Assembly (NCBI GenBank): GCA_016125375.1
Contig: WGLU01000007.1
Location: 1-64,000 of the forward strand
DNA length: 64,000 nt
DNA from: Pseudomonadota bacterium
GTDB lineage: Bacteria > Pseudomonadota > Alphaproteobacteria > UBA1280 > RI-95
Direction of reading: 5' to 3'
Notes under the pieces: model-generated
What the model was told of the DNA's origin: nothing
The model's input: only the letters and a program-made list of their open reading frames with translations
Database searches by the model: none
Part shown: piece after piece, positions 29,450 through 40,142 of the stretch
Position numbering within the stretch: the stretch's first letter is position 1
Layout: every line of letters begins with the position of its first letter
Position numbers and translations under genes: made by a program

Positions 29450-30588
29450 AAATGTTCCGTCTATCCGGTCACCCGTTGGTCCGTTGGTGGTGGAGTATTG
29501 ACCGCACGGCTGTTTTTGTGGCGCTGGGGCTGATGCTTCTGGGGTTGGTAATTGTCACGACAGCCTCCTCCGGCGTTGCGACCGACTATGATGTGGACCC
29601 GTACTATTTTGCCCGTCGCCAGCTGTTGTTTTTTGCGCTGTCGTTCCCCTTCATGCTGCTGATTACGTGGCTTTCCCCGCGGGGGGTGCGTAATACGGCG
29701 CTCGTGCTGTTTATTTTGGCGGCTATCGGTGTTGTTGCCACCCTGTTTACTGGGGAAGAAACCAAGGGCGCAACCCGCTGGATACGCTTGGGCCCACTGG
29801 GTGCCGTGCAACCGTCCGAGTTCCTGAAACCCGCCTTTGTCATTTTGACCGCATGGCTGATGAGTGGGGAAGATGGTGCCTCCCGCATGAAAGGATTCCT
29901 AACCTCCATGGGGTTGCTGGCGGTTATGTGCGCACTGTTCATGCTCCAGCCCAACTTTGCCATGGTTGCCGTGTTCGGTCTTGTCTGGTGGCTGCAATGT
30001 TTTATTTGCGGGGCACCGCTGCGTATTCTGGTGCCGATGGTCCTGATGGGGCCTGCCGTGCTGGCGCTGGCCTACACCACGCTGCCGCACGTTAAATCCC
30101 GTATCCAGCGTTTTATCGACCCGACCAGTGGCGATACGTTCCAGGTGGATCAGGCGCGCGAGGCCTTCATGTCCGGCGGGTTTATGGGCCGTGGCCCGGG
30201 CGAGGGTGTGGTCAAACAGCTCCTGCCGGATGCCCATACCGACTTTATTTTTGCCGTTGTTGGCGAGGAGTTCGGCATTATTGCCTGCATGATTCTGCTG
30301 GTGTTATACGGTGTATTGTTTTGGCGATCATTCTCGCGCCTGATGTCGCAGGAAGACCGCTTCATTCTGCTGGCGGGAAGTGGCCTGCTGGTGCTCTTCG
30401 GGGTGCAGATTCTGGTGAATGTGGGGGTCGCCCTCCATATTCTGCCCACTACGGGTATGAGTTTGCCCTTTATCAGCTACGGCGGTTCCTCTATGTTGGC
30501 ACTTTCCATCGTAATGGGGTATGTTCTTGCGTTGACACGCAAGGGGGGAAAACATGTCGTTAAATCCGTTAAAGACGTCCAACCGTGA
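29446..30588 (+). CDS. ftsW: FtsW SEDS glycosyltransferase
   Basis: TRWIRLGPLGAVQPSEFLKPAF...LPTTGMSLPFISYGGSSML. Confidence 0.97.
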   Translation: MKMFRLSGHPLVRWWWSIDRTAVFVALGLMLLGLVIVTTASSGVATDYDVDPYYFARRQLLFFALSFPFMLLITWLSPRGVRNTALVLFILAAIGVVATLFTGEETKGATRWIRLGPLGAVQPSEFLKPAFVILTAWLMSGEDGASRMKGFLTSMGLLAVMCALFMLQPNFAMVAVFGLVWWLQCFICGAPLRILVPMVLMGPAVLALAYTTLPHVKSRIQRFIDPTSGDTFQVDQAREAFMSGGFMGRGPGEGVVKQLLPDAHTDFIFAVVGEEFGIIACMILLVLYGVLFWRSFSRLMSQEDRFILLAGSGLLVLFGVQILVNVGVALHILPTTGMSLPFISYGGSSMLALSIVMGYVLALTRKGGKHVVKSVKDVQP

Positions 30589-31759
30589 GGAAGGCACCGC
30601 ACACACAGCTGGCCGTCCCCGCATCCTGATTGCGACAGGGGCATCCGGCGGGCATATCTTTCCGGCCATCGCCATCGCCGATGCGTTGAAAGACCGCGGC
30701 TACGATTGCGTATTCGTCGGCTACGGTGGCAAGTTTGCAGGCCCCGTACTGGAGCGCGGTTATACCTACGAACAACTCCCTGCTTACCCTTGGAACGTGT
30801 CCAACCCGCTTAAAAAAATCCGCGCCGTCTGGGGGTTGGTACAGGCACTGGTGCGCGCCATGCATCTGATTCAACGTTACCATCCATCTGTCGTGTTGGG
30901 CATGGGCGGCTACGCCACAGTTGCGGCAGTTATTGCCGGTAAGCTCTCCGGCGTGCCGACAGCTATCCACGAACAGAATGTCCTGCCGGGCCGCGCCAAC
31001 CGTCTGTTGATGCGCTGGGTGGACAAGATGCTCCTGTCCTTTGACCGCAGCCGCAAGTATGTGCACAAGGTGCCGGACGCCCGGTTGCTCCTGTGCGGTA
31101 ATCCGGTCCGGCAGGAAGTGCTGGACGCCATGTCCATCAAGCGGCCGGATGATGGGGATTTTTACATCACTGTCATGGGTGGCAGTCAGGGTGCACGCGT
31201 CCTGTCCGACGTGGTGCCTGCCGCGGTAGCCATGCTGGGTGCGGAGGTGCGTAAAACGCTGCGCGTCGTCCATCAGGCGCGGGAGGAGGATGTCCTGCGC
31301 GTCAAACAGGCATATGTAGATGCCGGCGTTGTATGCGATGTCGCACCGTTCTTTACCGATATGGCCGTGCGCATCCGCCGTTGCCATCTGTTCATCGGGC
31401 GGGCAGGGGCCGGTACGGTTGCCGAATGTGCGGTGCTTGGTCGCCCTGCCGTTTTCGTGCCGCTCAAACTGGCGGACGGTCACCAGTTCGACAATGCCAA
31501 GGTCATGACCGACGTTGGAGCCGCCACCATTATGACCGAAGAGTCCTTTACAGCGCAGGCGCTGGCCGACTGGCTGCGCGACCTGCTCGCCGATCCGAAA
31601 CGTCGCCAGCAGATGGAACAGAATGCCCTCAGGGTTGCCGTGCCCGATGCCGCACTGCTGTGCGCACAGGCCGTTTGCGACCTGAGTAAAGACGATGTGA
31701 TGCATATGGTCCGTCCGGTCGACGCCACACCCCAAGCCAAGGAGGTAAATGCCAAATGA
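30554..31759 (+). CDS. murG: UDP-GlcNAc transferase MurG
   Basis: ATGASGGHIFPAIAIA...AIHEQNVLPGRANR...GRAGAGTVAE. Confidence 0.96.
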   Translation: MSLNPLKTSNREEGTAHTAGRPRILIATGASGGHIFPAIAIADALKDRGYDCVFVGYGGKFAGPVLERGYTYEQLPAYPWNVSNPLKKIRAVWGLVQALVRAMHLIQRYHPSVVLGMGGYATVAAVIAGKLSGVPTAIHEQNVLPGRANRLLMRWVDKMLLSFDRSRKYVHKVPDARLLLCGNPVRQEVLDAMSIKRPDDGDFYITVMGGSQGARVLSDVVPAAVAMLGAEVRKTLRVVHQAREEDVLRVKQAYVDAGVVCDVAPFFTDMAVRIRRCHLFIGRAGAGTVAECAVLGRPAVFVPLKLADGHQFDNAKVMTDVGAATIMTEESFTAQALADWLRDLLADPKRRQQMEQNALRVAVPDAALLCAQAVCDLSKDDVMHMVRPVDATPQAKEVNAK

Positions 31760-33192
31760 ACACCATTAAAACGCTGCCCGTAAATATGGGCGTGATGCAC
31801 TTTATCGGCATCGGCGGTATCGGTATGAGCGGTATCGCCGAGATTCTGCTGGGCATGGGCTATACCGTGCAGGGCTCTGACGCGGCTGAAAGCTACAACA
31901 CCGAACGGTTGAAGAAAAAGGGCGCGTCCGTCTTTATCGGCCACGATGCGGCACATATTCAGGGTGCGACTGTCGTTGTGGTTTCCAGCGCGATTAAGGG
32001 AGAGAACCCCGAGTATGCCGCGGCACGTGCGGCAGGCATCCCCATTATTCACCGTAGCGAGATGCTGGCGGAGATTATGCGCTTCTATCACAACGTCGCC
32101 ATATCAGGCACCCACGGAAAAACAACGACGACGACGATGGTCTACAGCTTGCTGGAAGCCGGCGGCATTAGCCCTACGGTCATCAATGGCGGTATTCTGA
32201 ACGCGCTGTCGTCCAATGCCCGCATTGGCGACGGGTCATGGATGGTGGTGGAGGCGGACGAATCCGACGGCTCTTTCACCCGCCTCAAACCCACCATTGC
32301 TGTCATCACCAACATGGACCCCGAGCATATGGAGCACTACGGCGACATGGAGAAGATGCGCCGCGCTTACCTGACGTTTGCCGACTCGGTTCCATTCTAC
32401 GGTCTGGCTGTCCTGTGCGCCGATCATCCGGAAGTTGTCCGCATGCGGGGCAACCTGACCAACCGCCGCAGCGTCAGCTACGGGTTTTCCCATCAGGCGG
32501 ACTATCATGCCCATTCCCTGCGGTTTGATGGTATGACGACAACCTTCGACCTCACCATCCGTTTGGACGGGCAGGTTGTGGAAGAAAAGGACCTCACCCT
32601 CAATATGCCGGGCCAGCACAACGTGCAGAACGCCTGTGCCGCCATTGCCGTCGCCCGCGAACTGGGCATCGATATGGCCGACATTCGTAAAGGCCTGGCT
32701 GCCTTTGCTGGCGTCAAACGCCGGTTCACGCTGGTAGGCAAGCTGCCTAGCGGTGCAACGGTTGTGGATGACTACGGGCACCACCCCGTAGAGATTGCCG
32801 CAACGCTTAAAACCGCGCGGGGTGTGTTTGGCAAACATAAGGTGCTGGCAGTCATCCAACCGCACCGATATAGCCGCCTGAAGGACCTGATGAACGACTT
32901 TGCGACCTGTGCCATGGAAGCTGATGCGGTACTAGTGGCACCGGTCTATCCGGCAGGGGAATTGCCCATTCCCGGTGTGGACCATGCGACGCTGGCCGAG
33001 AAAATGCGCCGTAGCGGCCACCACAATGTACAGGCGATTGCCGACGAAGACGCCCTGTTTGCCTACGTTTCCGAGCATATGACACAAGGGGATGGGGGTA
33101 TCTGTCTGGGCGCAGGCAGCATTACCAAGTGGGCACAACATCTGGTAGAGAGATTTAACATAAATGCAGACGCAACCGCAGCACATAAATAA
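31756..33192 (+). CDS. murC: UDP-MurNAc-L-alanine ligase
   Basis: HFIGIGGIGMSGIAE...SGTHGKTTTTTMV...VDDYGHHPVEI. Confidence 0.97.
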   Translation: MNTIKTLPVNMGVMHFIGIGGIGMSGIAEILLGMGYTVQGSDAAESYNTERLKKKGASVFIGHDAAHIQGATVVVVSSAIKGENPEYAAARAAGIPIIHRSEMLAEIMRFYHNVAISGTHGKTTTTTMVYSLLEAGGISPTVINGGILNALSSNARIGDGSWMVVEADESDGSFTRLKPTIAVITNMDPEHMEHYGDMEKMRRAYLTFADSVPFYGLAVLCADHPEVVRMRGNLTNRRSVSYGFSHQADYHAHSLRFDGMTTTFDLTIRLDGQVVEEKDLTLNMPGQHNVQNACAAIAVARELGIDMADIRKGLAAFAGVKRRFTLVGKLPSGATVVDDYGHHPVEIAATLKTARGVFGKHKVLAVIQPHRYSRLKDLMNDFATCAMEADAVLVAPVYPAGELPIPGVDHATLAEKMRRSGHHNVQAIADEDALFAYVSEHMTQGDGGICLGAGSITKWAQHLVERFNINADATAAHK

Positions 33193-34102
33193 TTTGCCTA
33201 AAAAATGGGCAAACCTCCCCTTCATACGGGGTATGTACAAGTGCGATGAACCGCTTGATGCGTATACAACTTTTCGTATCGGCGGCCCTGCAGAGGTGCT
33301 GGTTGAACCCCAAGATTTAGACGATTTCTGCGCTTTCCTGCGGGGTAAACCACAAGATGTTGGATTGACAATCATAGGCGATGGAAGCAATATTCTGATA
33401 CGGGATGGCGGCATTTCTGGTGTGGTTATCCACCTCGGTAAAGGGTGCGATTCCGTGTCGGTAGAGGGTAACAAGATCCGTGCTGAAGCGGGCGCCTCCA
33501 CCGGCAAAGTTGCCCGCGCTGCACGCGAGGCGGAGCTTACAAATCTTGAGTGGATTTGCGGGATTCCGGGCTCTATCGGCGGTGCGCTGGTAATGAATGC
33601 AGGCTGCTACGGCTGGGAAATGGTTGATGTCCTTGAGGAAATCACACTCATTGACCCACAGGGCACACAACATGTCGTGGCCCCACAAGATGTAGCGCCC
33701 CGCTACCGCGGAACCACCATCCCGGACGGATGGTATTACGGCGGGTGCGTGTTCCGGCTCGAAGCCGGAGATAAAGACGAGATTCGCGAGCGGATGCGCG
33801 AGGTGAATACCAAACGCCGCCTCTCGCAGCCGCTGGAGCTGCCAAATGCAGGGTCGTTGTTTAAAAACCCTGACGGGCACAAAGCTTGGCAGCTGATTGA
33901 AAAGTCAGGTTGCCGGGGGCTCCGTAAAGGTGACGCGCAGGTGTCGGAAAAGCATTGCAACTTTTTCGTTAACCGGGGCAAAGCCACGGCGGCAGATATG
34001 GAAGATTTGGCCGAGGATGTACGTGCCAAGGTACTGACTGCAACAGGTATAACGCTGGAGTGGGAAGTACGGCGCCTCGGCGAACGGACGAAAAGCTGGT
34101 AA
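33164..34102 (+). CDS. murB: UDP-MurNAc dehydrogenase
   Basis: YTTFRIGGPAEVLVEP...GDGSNILIRDGGI...GIPGSIGGALVMNAGCYG. Confidence 0.96.
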   Translation: MQTQPQHINNLPKKWANLPFIRGMYKCDEPLDAYTTFRIGGPAEVLVEPQDLDDFCAFLRGKPQDVGLTIIGDGSNILIRDGGISGVVIHLGKGCDSVSVEGNKIRAEAGASTGKVARAAREAELTNLEWICGIPGSIGGALVMNAGCYGWEMVDVLEEITLIDPQGTQHVVAPQDVAPRYRGTTIPDGWYYGGCVFRLEAGDKDEIRERMREVNTKRRLSQPLELPNAGSLFKNPDGHKAWQLIEKSGCRGLRKGDAQVSEKHCNFFVNRGKATAADMEDLAEDVRAKVLTATGITLEWEVRRLGERTKSW

Positions 34103-34136
34103 ACGACTAACAACAAAAATAAAAACGGGCAGACCA

Positions 34137-35072
34137 ATGCGCAAACCGGTAGCGATTCTTTACGGCGGCACCTCGGCAGAGCGGGCCGTGTCGTGTGCGA
34201 CGGCCGATGCGGTTGCAAGTGCTCTGATGCGCCTCCAGCGCCCGTTCGAGCGTGTGGATATGACCTCCTCCAGCGCATGGATCGATACACTGCGCAAAAT
34301 GGACCCCGAGATGGTGTTTATTGCTCTGCACGGCGGCAGCGGCGAGAACGGTACCGTTCAGGCCGTGCTCGACATGCTGGGGCTGCCATATAACGGCAGC
34401 GGCGTCATGGCCTCGGCTCTGGCAATGGATAAAGCTCGCGCAAAAATTATCTTTGCCGATGCGGGCTTAAGCGTTGCGGCTGACCGTACCTATCCCGCCC
34501 ATGCTGTTCCGGTGGACTTTACCGAAGTAGGGCTGGCATTGCCGGTTGTGGTTAAGCCCGTTTCCGAAGGCTCCAGCGTAGGTGTCAGCATTGTCCGCAA
34601 TGCAGCTGAGTGGAGCAAAGCCGTCAAGCAGGCCGCCGGTTACGGCCAGCCTGTGATGGTTGAAGAATACATCCCCGGCCGCGAGCTGACCGTTGCCGTA
34701 ATGAGCGGCAAAGCGATGGCTGTGACAGAAATTCTGCCGGAGAAAGACGCCTTCTATAACTACGAAGCAAAATACGCCACCGGTGGCTCCCGCCACATCG
34801 TGCCGGCCAATTTGCCCGATAAGGTGTATACACGCGCCCTGCGAGATGCGGAAAAAGCGCACGATGCCTTGGGTTGCGAGGGTGCAACGCGTACCGATTT
34901 CCGGTACAATGAAAAAAGTGGGGATCTGGTTGTTCTTGAGCTGAACACTCTGCCCGGTATGACAGGTACCAGCCTGTTGCCGGAACAGGCCGCCTATCTG
35001 GGCGACAGCTTTGAGGAATTGGTCCGTAAAATCGTGGAGGGCGCCAAATGCGCAGCACACAAAGTCGCGTAA
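34137..35072 (+). CDS. ddl: D-Ala-D-Ala ligase
   Basis: ILYGGTSAERAVS...LHGGSGENGTVQ...ELNTLPGMTGTSLLPEQA. Confidence 0.96.
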   Translation: MRKPVAILYGGTSAERAVSCATADAVASALMRLQRPFERVDMTSSSAWIDTLRKMDPEMVFIALHGGSGENGTVQAVLDMLGLPYNGSGVMASALAMDKARAKIIFADAGLSVAADRTYPAHAVPVDFTEVGLALPVVVKPVSEGSSVGVSIVRNAAEWSKAVKQAAGYGQPVMVEEYIPGRELTVAVMSGKAMAVTEILPEKDAFYNYEAKYATGGSRHIVPANLPDKVYTRALRDAEKAHDALGCEGATRTDFRYNEKSGDLVVLELNTLPGMTGTSLLPEQAAYLGDSFEELVRKIVEGAKCAAHKVA

Positions 35073-35833
35073 GACGGCTGCAACTGCCGGCTACCCGCCG
35101 CCTGATTGGCGGTGCGGTTGCGCTTGTTGTGCTGGGTACGGCAGCAGCGGGTGCCCAGTGGTGCAACGCCAATTGGGATAGCGTTAAAGCCGAGGGTGAG
35201 GAGTTTATTGCCCGTCAGATTGGTGCCAAGGTAGACCGCATCATGGTAACGGGCATGGTGAATACGAACCCGCAAGCCATGCGTGAAGCGCTGGGTATGA
35301 AAAAAGGCGACTCGCTGGTTGGATTCAGCGTGGCAGATGCCCGTAGCCGTATCGAAGATCTGGACTGGGTTGCCCGTGCCAGCGTGGTACGCGAGCTGCC
35401 CAGCACCTTGAAGGTAGAAATCGAAGAATACAAGCCGCTGGCCCGTTTGGAACTGAATGACAGTACCTGGGTGATTGACCGTGACGGCACGCTGATTACC
35501 AGCCATGTAGACGGTTTCGACAAACTGCCCTTGCTACAGGGTAAAGGTGCTGCGGCACAGGCAGCCGGTCTGTTTGCGTTGATTGGCGAAATGCCGGAGC
35601 TGTCTTCACGCTTTGTCGGTGCCACGTACGTGGGCGAACGTCGTTGGGATTTGCAGTTCAGCAGCGGCGTATCCGTTATGCTGCCGGAAGAAAACCCCGG
35701 CCGTGCTCTGCGTATGCTGAAGATTCTGGACAGCCGCCGCGGTGTGCTGGCCATGGAAAATGGCGCGGTGGATTTTCGTCTGCCAGACCGTATTGTCCTG
35801 CGTATGGGCGATGCGGCGAACGGTTTGTTGTAA
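35048..35833 (+). CDS. ftsQ: Cell division protein FtsQ
   Basis: POTRA-like segment (DRIMVTGMVNTNPQAMREALGMKKGDSL...LDWVARASVVRELPSTLKVEIEEYKPLA); dcw position. Confidence 0.92.
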   Translation: MRSTQSRVRRLQLPATRRLIGGAVALVVLGTAAAGAQWCNANWDSVKAEGEEFIARQIGAKVDRIMVTGMVNTNPQAMREALGMKKGDSLVGFSVADARSRIEDLDWVARASVVRELPSTLKVEIEEYKPLARLELNDSTWVIDRDGTLITSHVDGFDKLPLLQGKGAAAQAAGLFALIGEMPELSSRFVGATYVGERRWDLQFSSGVSVMLPEENPGRALRMLKILDSRRGVLAMENGAVDFRLPDRIVLRMGDAANGLL

Positions 35834-35839
35834 GAAGGG

Positions 35840-37096
35840 GTGAGGGACTTGCGTCAACGTCATAACATCATCGCAGGATTGGATATCGGCAGCAGCAAGG
35901 TGTGCTGTTTCATCGCCGAATTGGACGATTTTTCCAATCCGCGTGTTATCGGCTATGGCGTGCAGGCCTCCCACGGTATGAAACGCGGCATGATTGTCGA
36001 TATGGACCAGACCGAACGTGCCATCCGCGAGGCGGTGCATCAGGCCGAAGAAATGGCCGGTGTCGAAATCTCCGCCGTGTACGTGGGCGTTGGCGGGGTT
36101 CACCTGACCAGCCATATGACCGACGGCCTGATTGTACTGGGCCAGCACGAGATTACCGATGCCGATCTCGACAAGGTAGTTGATGTAGCTTGCGCCAAAC
36201 AGCTCGAGGGTGACCGCCAGATCATCCACGCACTGGCCACGGCCTACGTGCTGGATAACCAGAAAGACATTCGTGACCCCCGCGGCATGACCGGTGCACG
36301 CTTGGAGTCGGAAGTGCATATTATCTCTGCCGCGAAGGCATCCGTACGTAACATCCAGCGCTGCGTGGAGCGGTGCAATCTGGAAGTTGCCGGCACGGTT
36401 GTGGAGCCCTATGCCTCGGCTCTGGCCACGCTGGTCGAGGATGAAAAAGAACTCGGCGTCTGCATGGTTGATGTAGGTGGCGGTACGTGCGATATCGCGA
36501 TTTTTGACGAAGGCGCGCTGCTGTATACCGCGGTTGTGCCAATTGGCGGCAACCACATTACCAGCGATATTGCCCGCGGCCTGTCCACGCCATTGCACCA
36601 CGCTGAACGTATCAAAACATTGTATGGCTGTGCCATGGCTTCGATGGTCGAAGGGGATGAAAATATTGACATTCCCCACGTCGGCGAAGACGAGGAAACC
36701 ATGACCGGTCACATTACACGCGGCCAGCTGGCTGGCATTATCCAGCCGCGCTGCGAAGAGATTCTCGAGATGGTAAGGGGCCAGCTCGAGAAATCCGGCT
36801 ACGAGTCGGTGATTGGGCGCCGCATTGTGCTGACCGGTGGGACGAGTCAGCTCCGCGGTATTAAAAATCTGGCCGAAATTGTCCTCGACAAGACGGTCCG
36901 GATTGCCAAACCGGTAGGACTGGAAGGCCTGACAGGCATGAGCGGTATTCCGCAAAATGCGACGGCTGCCGGTCTTATCCTGTTCGGGGCACGTCAAGCC
37001 TCGCGTCAGCTGCGCAGCCGCCGCCGCGAGTCACCAGTGTCCGGTTGGGTGGGGAGCCTGAACCGCTGGCTGCGGGAGAGTTTTCAGGCAGGATAA
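35840..37096 (+). CDS. ftsA: Cell division protein FtsA
   Basis: IAGLDIGSSKVCCFIAE...MVDVGGGTCDIAIF. Confidence 0.97.
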   Translation: MRDLRQRHNIIAGLDIGSSKVCCFIAELDDFSNPRVIGYGVQASHGMKRGMIVDMDQTERAIREAVHQAEEMAGVEISAVYVGVGGVHLTSHMTDGLIVLGQHEITDADLDKVVDVACAKQLEGDRQIIHALATAYVLDNQKDIRDPRGMTGARLESEVHIISAAKASVRNIQRCVERCNLEVAGTVVEPYASALATLVEDEKELGVCMVDVGGGTCDIAIFDEGALLYTAVVPIGGNHITSDIARGLSTPLHHAERIKTLYGCAMASMVEGDENIDIPHVGEDEETMTGHITRGQLAGIIQPRCEEILEMVRGQLEKSGYESVIGRRIVLTGGTSQLRGIKNLAEIVLDKTVRIAKPVGLEGLTGMSGIPQNATAAGLILFGARQASRQLRSRRRESPVSGWVGSLNRWLRESFQAG

Positions 37097-37149
37097 TTCC
37101 TGAATGAAAAAAAACAAAAAAACGCTGTTATAAGAGGGAACAGAAAACA

Positions 37150-38400
37150 ATGATCAACATCAGCATGGTGCCAGAGCAAAGCCATCGCCCGCACATCTCG
37201 GTCATCGGGGTGGGGGGAGCCGGTGGTAACGCGGTTGCCAACATGATTCACGCCAATCTGTACGGTGTGAACTTTGTTGTTGCCAACACCGACGTTCAGG
37301 CACTGGAAATGAATCCGGCCGAAAAGAAAATCAAACTGGGTAACACTATTACCGAGGGTCTGGGCGCAGGCGCAAACCCCGAAGTAGGCGCTGCCGCGGC
37401 TGAAGAAAGCTTTGAAGAGATTCAGGAAGCCCTGCGCGGCTCCCACATGGTCTTCATCACTGCCGGTATGGGCGGTGGTACCGGTTCCGGTGCGGCGCCT
37501 GTTGTTGCGCGCGCTGCCAAGGAACTGGGTATCCTGACCGTAGCGGTCGTGACCAAGCCCTTCTCCTTTGAAGGTGCCCGCCGTATGAACGTGGCGACTG
37601 CCGCTGTGGAAGAACTGCAGCAGTATGTTGATACGGTCATCATGATCCCGAACCAGAACCTGTTCCGTATCGCCACCGAGCGCACCACGCTGCAGGAAGC
37701 CTTCAAAATGGCTGACGACGTGCTGTACAAAGGCGTACGTGGCGTGACCGACTTGATGGTTGTTCCGGGTTTCATCAACCTGGACTTCAACGACATCAAG
37801 ACCGTCATGTCCGAAATGGGTCAGGCAATGATGGGCGCAGGCGAGGCCGAAGGCGAACGCCGCGCTATCATGGCAGCCGAGATGGCCATTTCCAGCCCGC
37901 TGCTGGATGGTATTTCCATGCAGGGCGCCCGTGGCGTACTGATCAACATCACCGGTGGTGATGACATGACCCTGTACGAAGTTGACGAAGCCGCCAACCG
38001 CATCCGCGAGGAAGTGGACCCAGATGCCAACATCATCTTCGGTACCGCGTTCGACAGCACACTGGAAGGCCGCATCCGCGTCAGCGTCGTGGCAACCGGT
38101 CTGGGTGGCATTACCAACAAGAAAACCGGTTTTGCCGACCGCAGCCTGAGCACCAACGCTTTTGCTCGTCCGGCAGCCCCGGCGGTAAAAAAGCCTGAGC
38201 CGCAGAAAGCAACTGTCCACACCCCGGTAGCGGACACCCCTGCGGAAGTGACGGCGAGCGCAGAATCTTTCCTGTCCTCCTCCTCGGCAGCCAGCACCCG
38301 CAAGGTTGACGAGCTGAGCAAGGTACGTAAGGAGAAAGAAGAGACTGCCGACTTTGACGATCTGGAAATCCCCGCTTTCCTGCGCCGTCAAGCCAACTAG
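37150..38400 (+). CDS. ftsZ: Cell division GTPase FtsZ
   Basis: [14 protein letters not shown]...[16 protein letters not shown]-terminal [12 protein letters not shown]. Confidence 0.99.
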   Translation: MINISMVPEQSHRPHISVIGVGGAGGNAVANMIHANLYGVNFVVANTDVQALEMNPAEKKIKLGNTITEGLGAGANPEVGAAAAEESFEEIQEALRGSHMVFITAGMGGGTGSGAAPVVARAAKELGILTVAVVTKPFSFEGARRMNVATAAVEELQQYVDTVIMIPNQNLFRIATERTTLQEAFKMADDVLYKGVRGVTDLMVVPGFINLDFNDIKTVMSEMGQAMMGAGEAEGERRAIMAAEMAISSPLLDGISMQGARGVLINITGGDDMTLYEVDEAANRIREEVDPDANIIFGTAFDSTLEGRIRVSVVATGLGGITNKKTGFADRSLSTNAFARPAAPAVKKPEPQKATVHTPVADTPAEVTASAESFLSSSSAASTRKVDELSKVRKEKEETADFDDLEIPAFLRRQAN

Positions 38401-38466
38401 CCTGTCTTAAGTACATTCCCTCTGGGCGTTCGTGAAAGCGGCGCCCATTTTTTTACCGCAAAAGAA

Positions 38467-38497
38467 AACCCGCCCCCTTGTGAGGGGGCGGGTTTGT
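38467..38497 (+). terminator. Rho-independent terminator after ftsZ
   Basis: AACCCGCCCCCTTGTGAGGGGGCGGGTTTG. Confidence 0.75.
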
Positions 38498-38505
38498 TAT
38501 TCGCT

Positions 38506-39042
38506 TCAGGCCAGAACGGTCTGCTGCTTCTGGGGCAGCATCTGGAGCCAGTATTCACGCGTGGTGCCGAAAGTTTCGGCCAGGCGGTGAGCCAGCGCGG
38601 CGTACATCTTGCCGGAGCCGCTGACCAGCTTGCGCACATAGCGCACGGGCAGGTGCAGGCGGCGGGCGAGGTCTTCCACGCTCATGCCCATCGGGGCCAT
38701 GAAGTTCTCGGCCAGGACCTTGCCGGCTTCGGCCACGGGGGCCGCTTCGGCAACCGTAGCAGCCACGGGCGCACCGATCTTGGCAGCCTTGTAGTCCATC
38801 CAAGCGTCGTGCTTGTGCTGGAGACCCATCCAGAACTCGGGCGTACGGCCAAAAACCGCCGGTAACTTGGCAGCCAGGTCGTCGTCCATGTCGATCAGGC
38901 CTTCGATGAACCCCTGCATGTGCAAGGGGCTGATGTCCAGCAGCCTTGCAGCGTACTCGATGCTGCAGCCGACCGGCCACATGAAGTACTTGAGCACCAC
39001 AAAGCCGGGGTGTCCGGCAACGCGGGGGGTATTGCGGATCAT
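38506..39042 (-). CDS. Protein with two tandem HigA-like HTH domains
   Basis: Both halves repeat PxGxSxxxxAxxL...LAxxLxxxFGxTxEFW: MWPVGCSIEYAARLLDI..LAAKLPAVFGRTPEFWMGLQ and MAPMGMSVEDLARRLHL..LAHRLAETFGTTREYWLQML. Confidence 0.75.
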   Translation of the reverse strand: MIRNTPRVAGHPGFVVLKYFMWPVGCSIEYAARLLDISPLHMQGFIEGLIDMDDDLAAKLPAVFGRTPEFWMGLQHKHDAWMDYKAAKIGAPVAATVAEAAPVAEAGKVLAENFMAPMGMSVEDLARRLHLPVRYVRKLVSGSGKMYAALAHRLAETFGTTREYWLQMLPQKQQTVLA

Positions 39043-39204
39043 CGGGAAAAGCTCCCGTCAAAGAGGGTTGAGGAAGAAAAAGGCAGGTAAGAGGTACAGG
39101 TATCAGCGGAATATTGTAGGTATTTGTGCAGTGCAATCAAGCGGTGTTTGCGCAAAATAAAGCACGACTTGCAAAAGGCGGCTGTCCGCGCCACAATGCG
39201 CCTT

Positions 39205-40110
39205 ATGAAAAAGCTTATGCAACGCACACTCAAAAAATCGGTCGAGGCCTCAGGCATCGGTTTGCACTCCGGCCGTACTGTCTATCTGCGCTTAGACCCG
39301 GCCCCTGTGGACACGGGCATCGTGTTTCGCCGTACCGACGTAGGTGCAGAGTTCAAAGTCACGCCCGACTGCGTGATGGACACCATGCTTTGCACGAAAA
39401 TGGGCAATGCCGAGGGGGTAACGGTCAGTACCGTTGAACACCTGATGTCCGCCCTCTATGGTGTTGGTGTAGATAACGTGATTGTGAGTCTGGATGCAGA
39501 AGAGATTCCGATTTTTGATGGCAGTGCTGCACCGTTTGTCTACCTGCTCGAGGATGCTGGCCTTGTTGCACAGGAAAAGGCGAAGAAGGTCATTAAAGTC
39601 ATGCGCAAAGTCGAAGTGAAAGACGGCGACAAGCGTGCATCTTTCAGTCCTTCAGACCACTTCTCTGTCTCATTGGAACTGGATTACAACCACCCTATTG
39701 TTCCTGCGCAGAGCAATAAGTTCCTCATTAACGGGGACTTCTATCGCAGCGGGATTGCGCGCGCGCGAACCTTCTGCTTTCAGGGCGATGTGGAAAAAAT
39801 GCAGAGCGTTGGTCTGGCGCTGGGTGGTGGTCTGGACAACGCCATTGTCGTCGGGGACTTTAGTATCCTCAACAGCACGGGCCTGCGTTATAACGACGAG
39901 TTTATGCGCCACAAGGTGCTAGACTGCATCGGTGACCTGTACATGATTGGTCACCCCATCATTGGTGCGTTTGAAGCCAGAATGACTGGCCACGGCCTGA
40001 ATAACAAACTCCTGCGGGCGCTAATGGCCGATCCTATGAATTACCGCTTCATGGAAGTCCCGTCGGACAGTGATGTTCTGCCTTTGGCACCTATAGAGGT
40101 TGCCGCCTGA
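39205..40110 (+). CDS. lpxC: UDP-3-O-acyl-GlcNAc deacetylase
   Basis: QRTLKKSVEASGIGLHSGRTVYLRL...VSTVEHLMSALYGVGVDN...HKVLDCIGDLYMIGHPIIG. Confidence 0.97.
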   Translation: MKKLMQRTLKKSVEASGIGLHSGRTVYLRLDPAPVDTGIVFRRTDVGAEFKVTPDCVMDTMLCTKMGNAEGVTVSTVEHLMSALYGVGVDNVIVSLDAEEIPIFDGSAAPFVYLLEDAGLVAQEKAKKVIKVMRKVEVKDGDKRASFSPSDHFSVSLELDYNHPIVPAQSNKFLINGDFYRSGIARARTFCFQGDVEKMQSVGLALGGGLDNAIVVGDFSILNSTGLRYNDEFMRHKVLDCIGDLYMIGHPIIGAFEARMTGHGLNNKLLRALMADPMNYRFMEVPSDSDVLPLAPIEVAA

Positions 40111-40111
40111 T

Positions 40112-40142
40112 AAAAACCCGCCTCACGGCGGGTTTTTCTTTT
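40112..40142 (+). terminator. Rho-independent terminator
   Basis: AAAACCCGCCTCACGGCGGGTTTTTCTTTT. Confidence 0.75.

Noticed and set aside
30554-33192. Overlapping dcw gene ends (ftsW/murG, murC/murB) as novel coding overlap
   Set aside because: Short overlaps typical of translationally coupled operons; ordinary for this cluster.
35606-36997. 463-aa minus-strand ORF
   Set aside because: Antisense to ftsQ/ftsA.
37084-38391. 435-aa minus-strand ORF
   Set aside because: Antisense to ftsZ.
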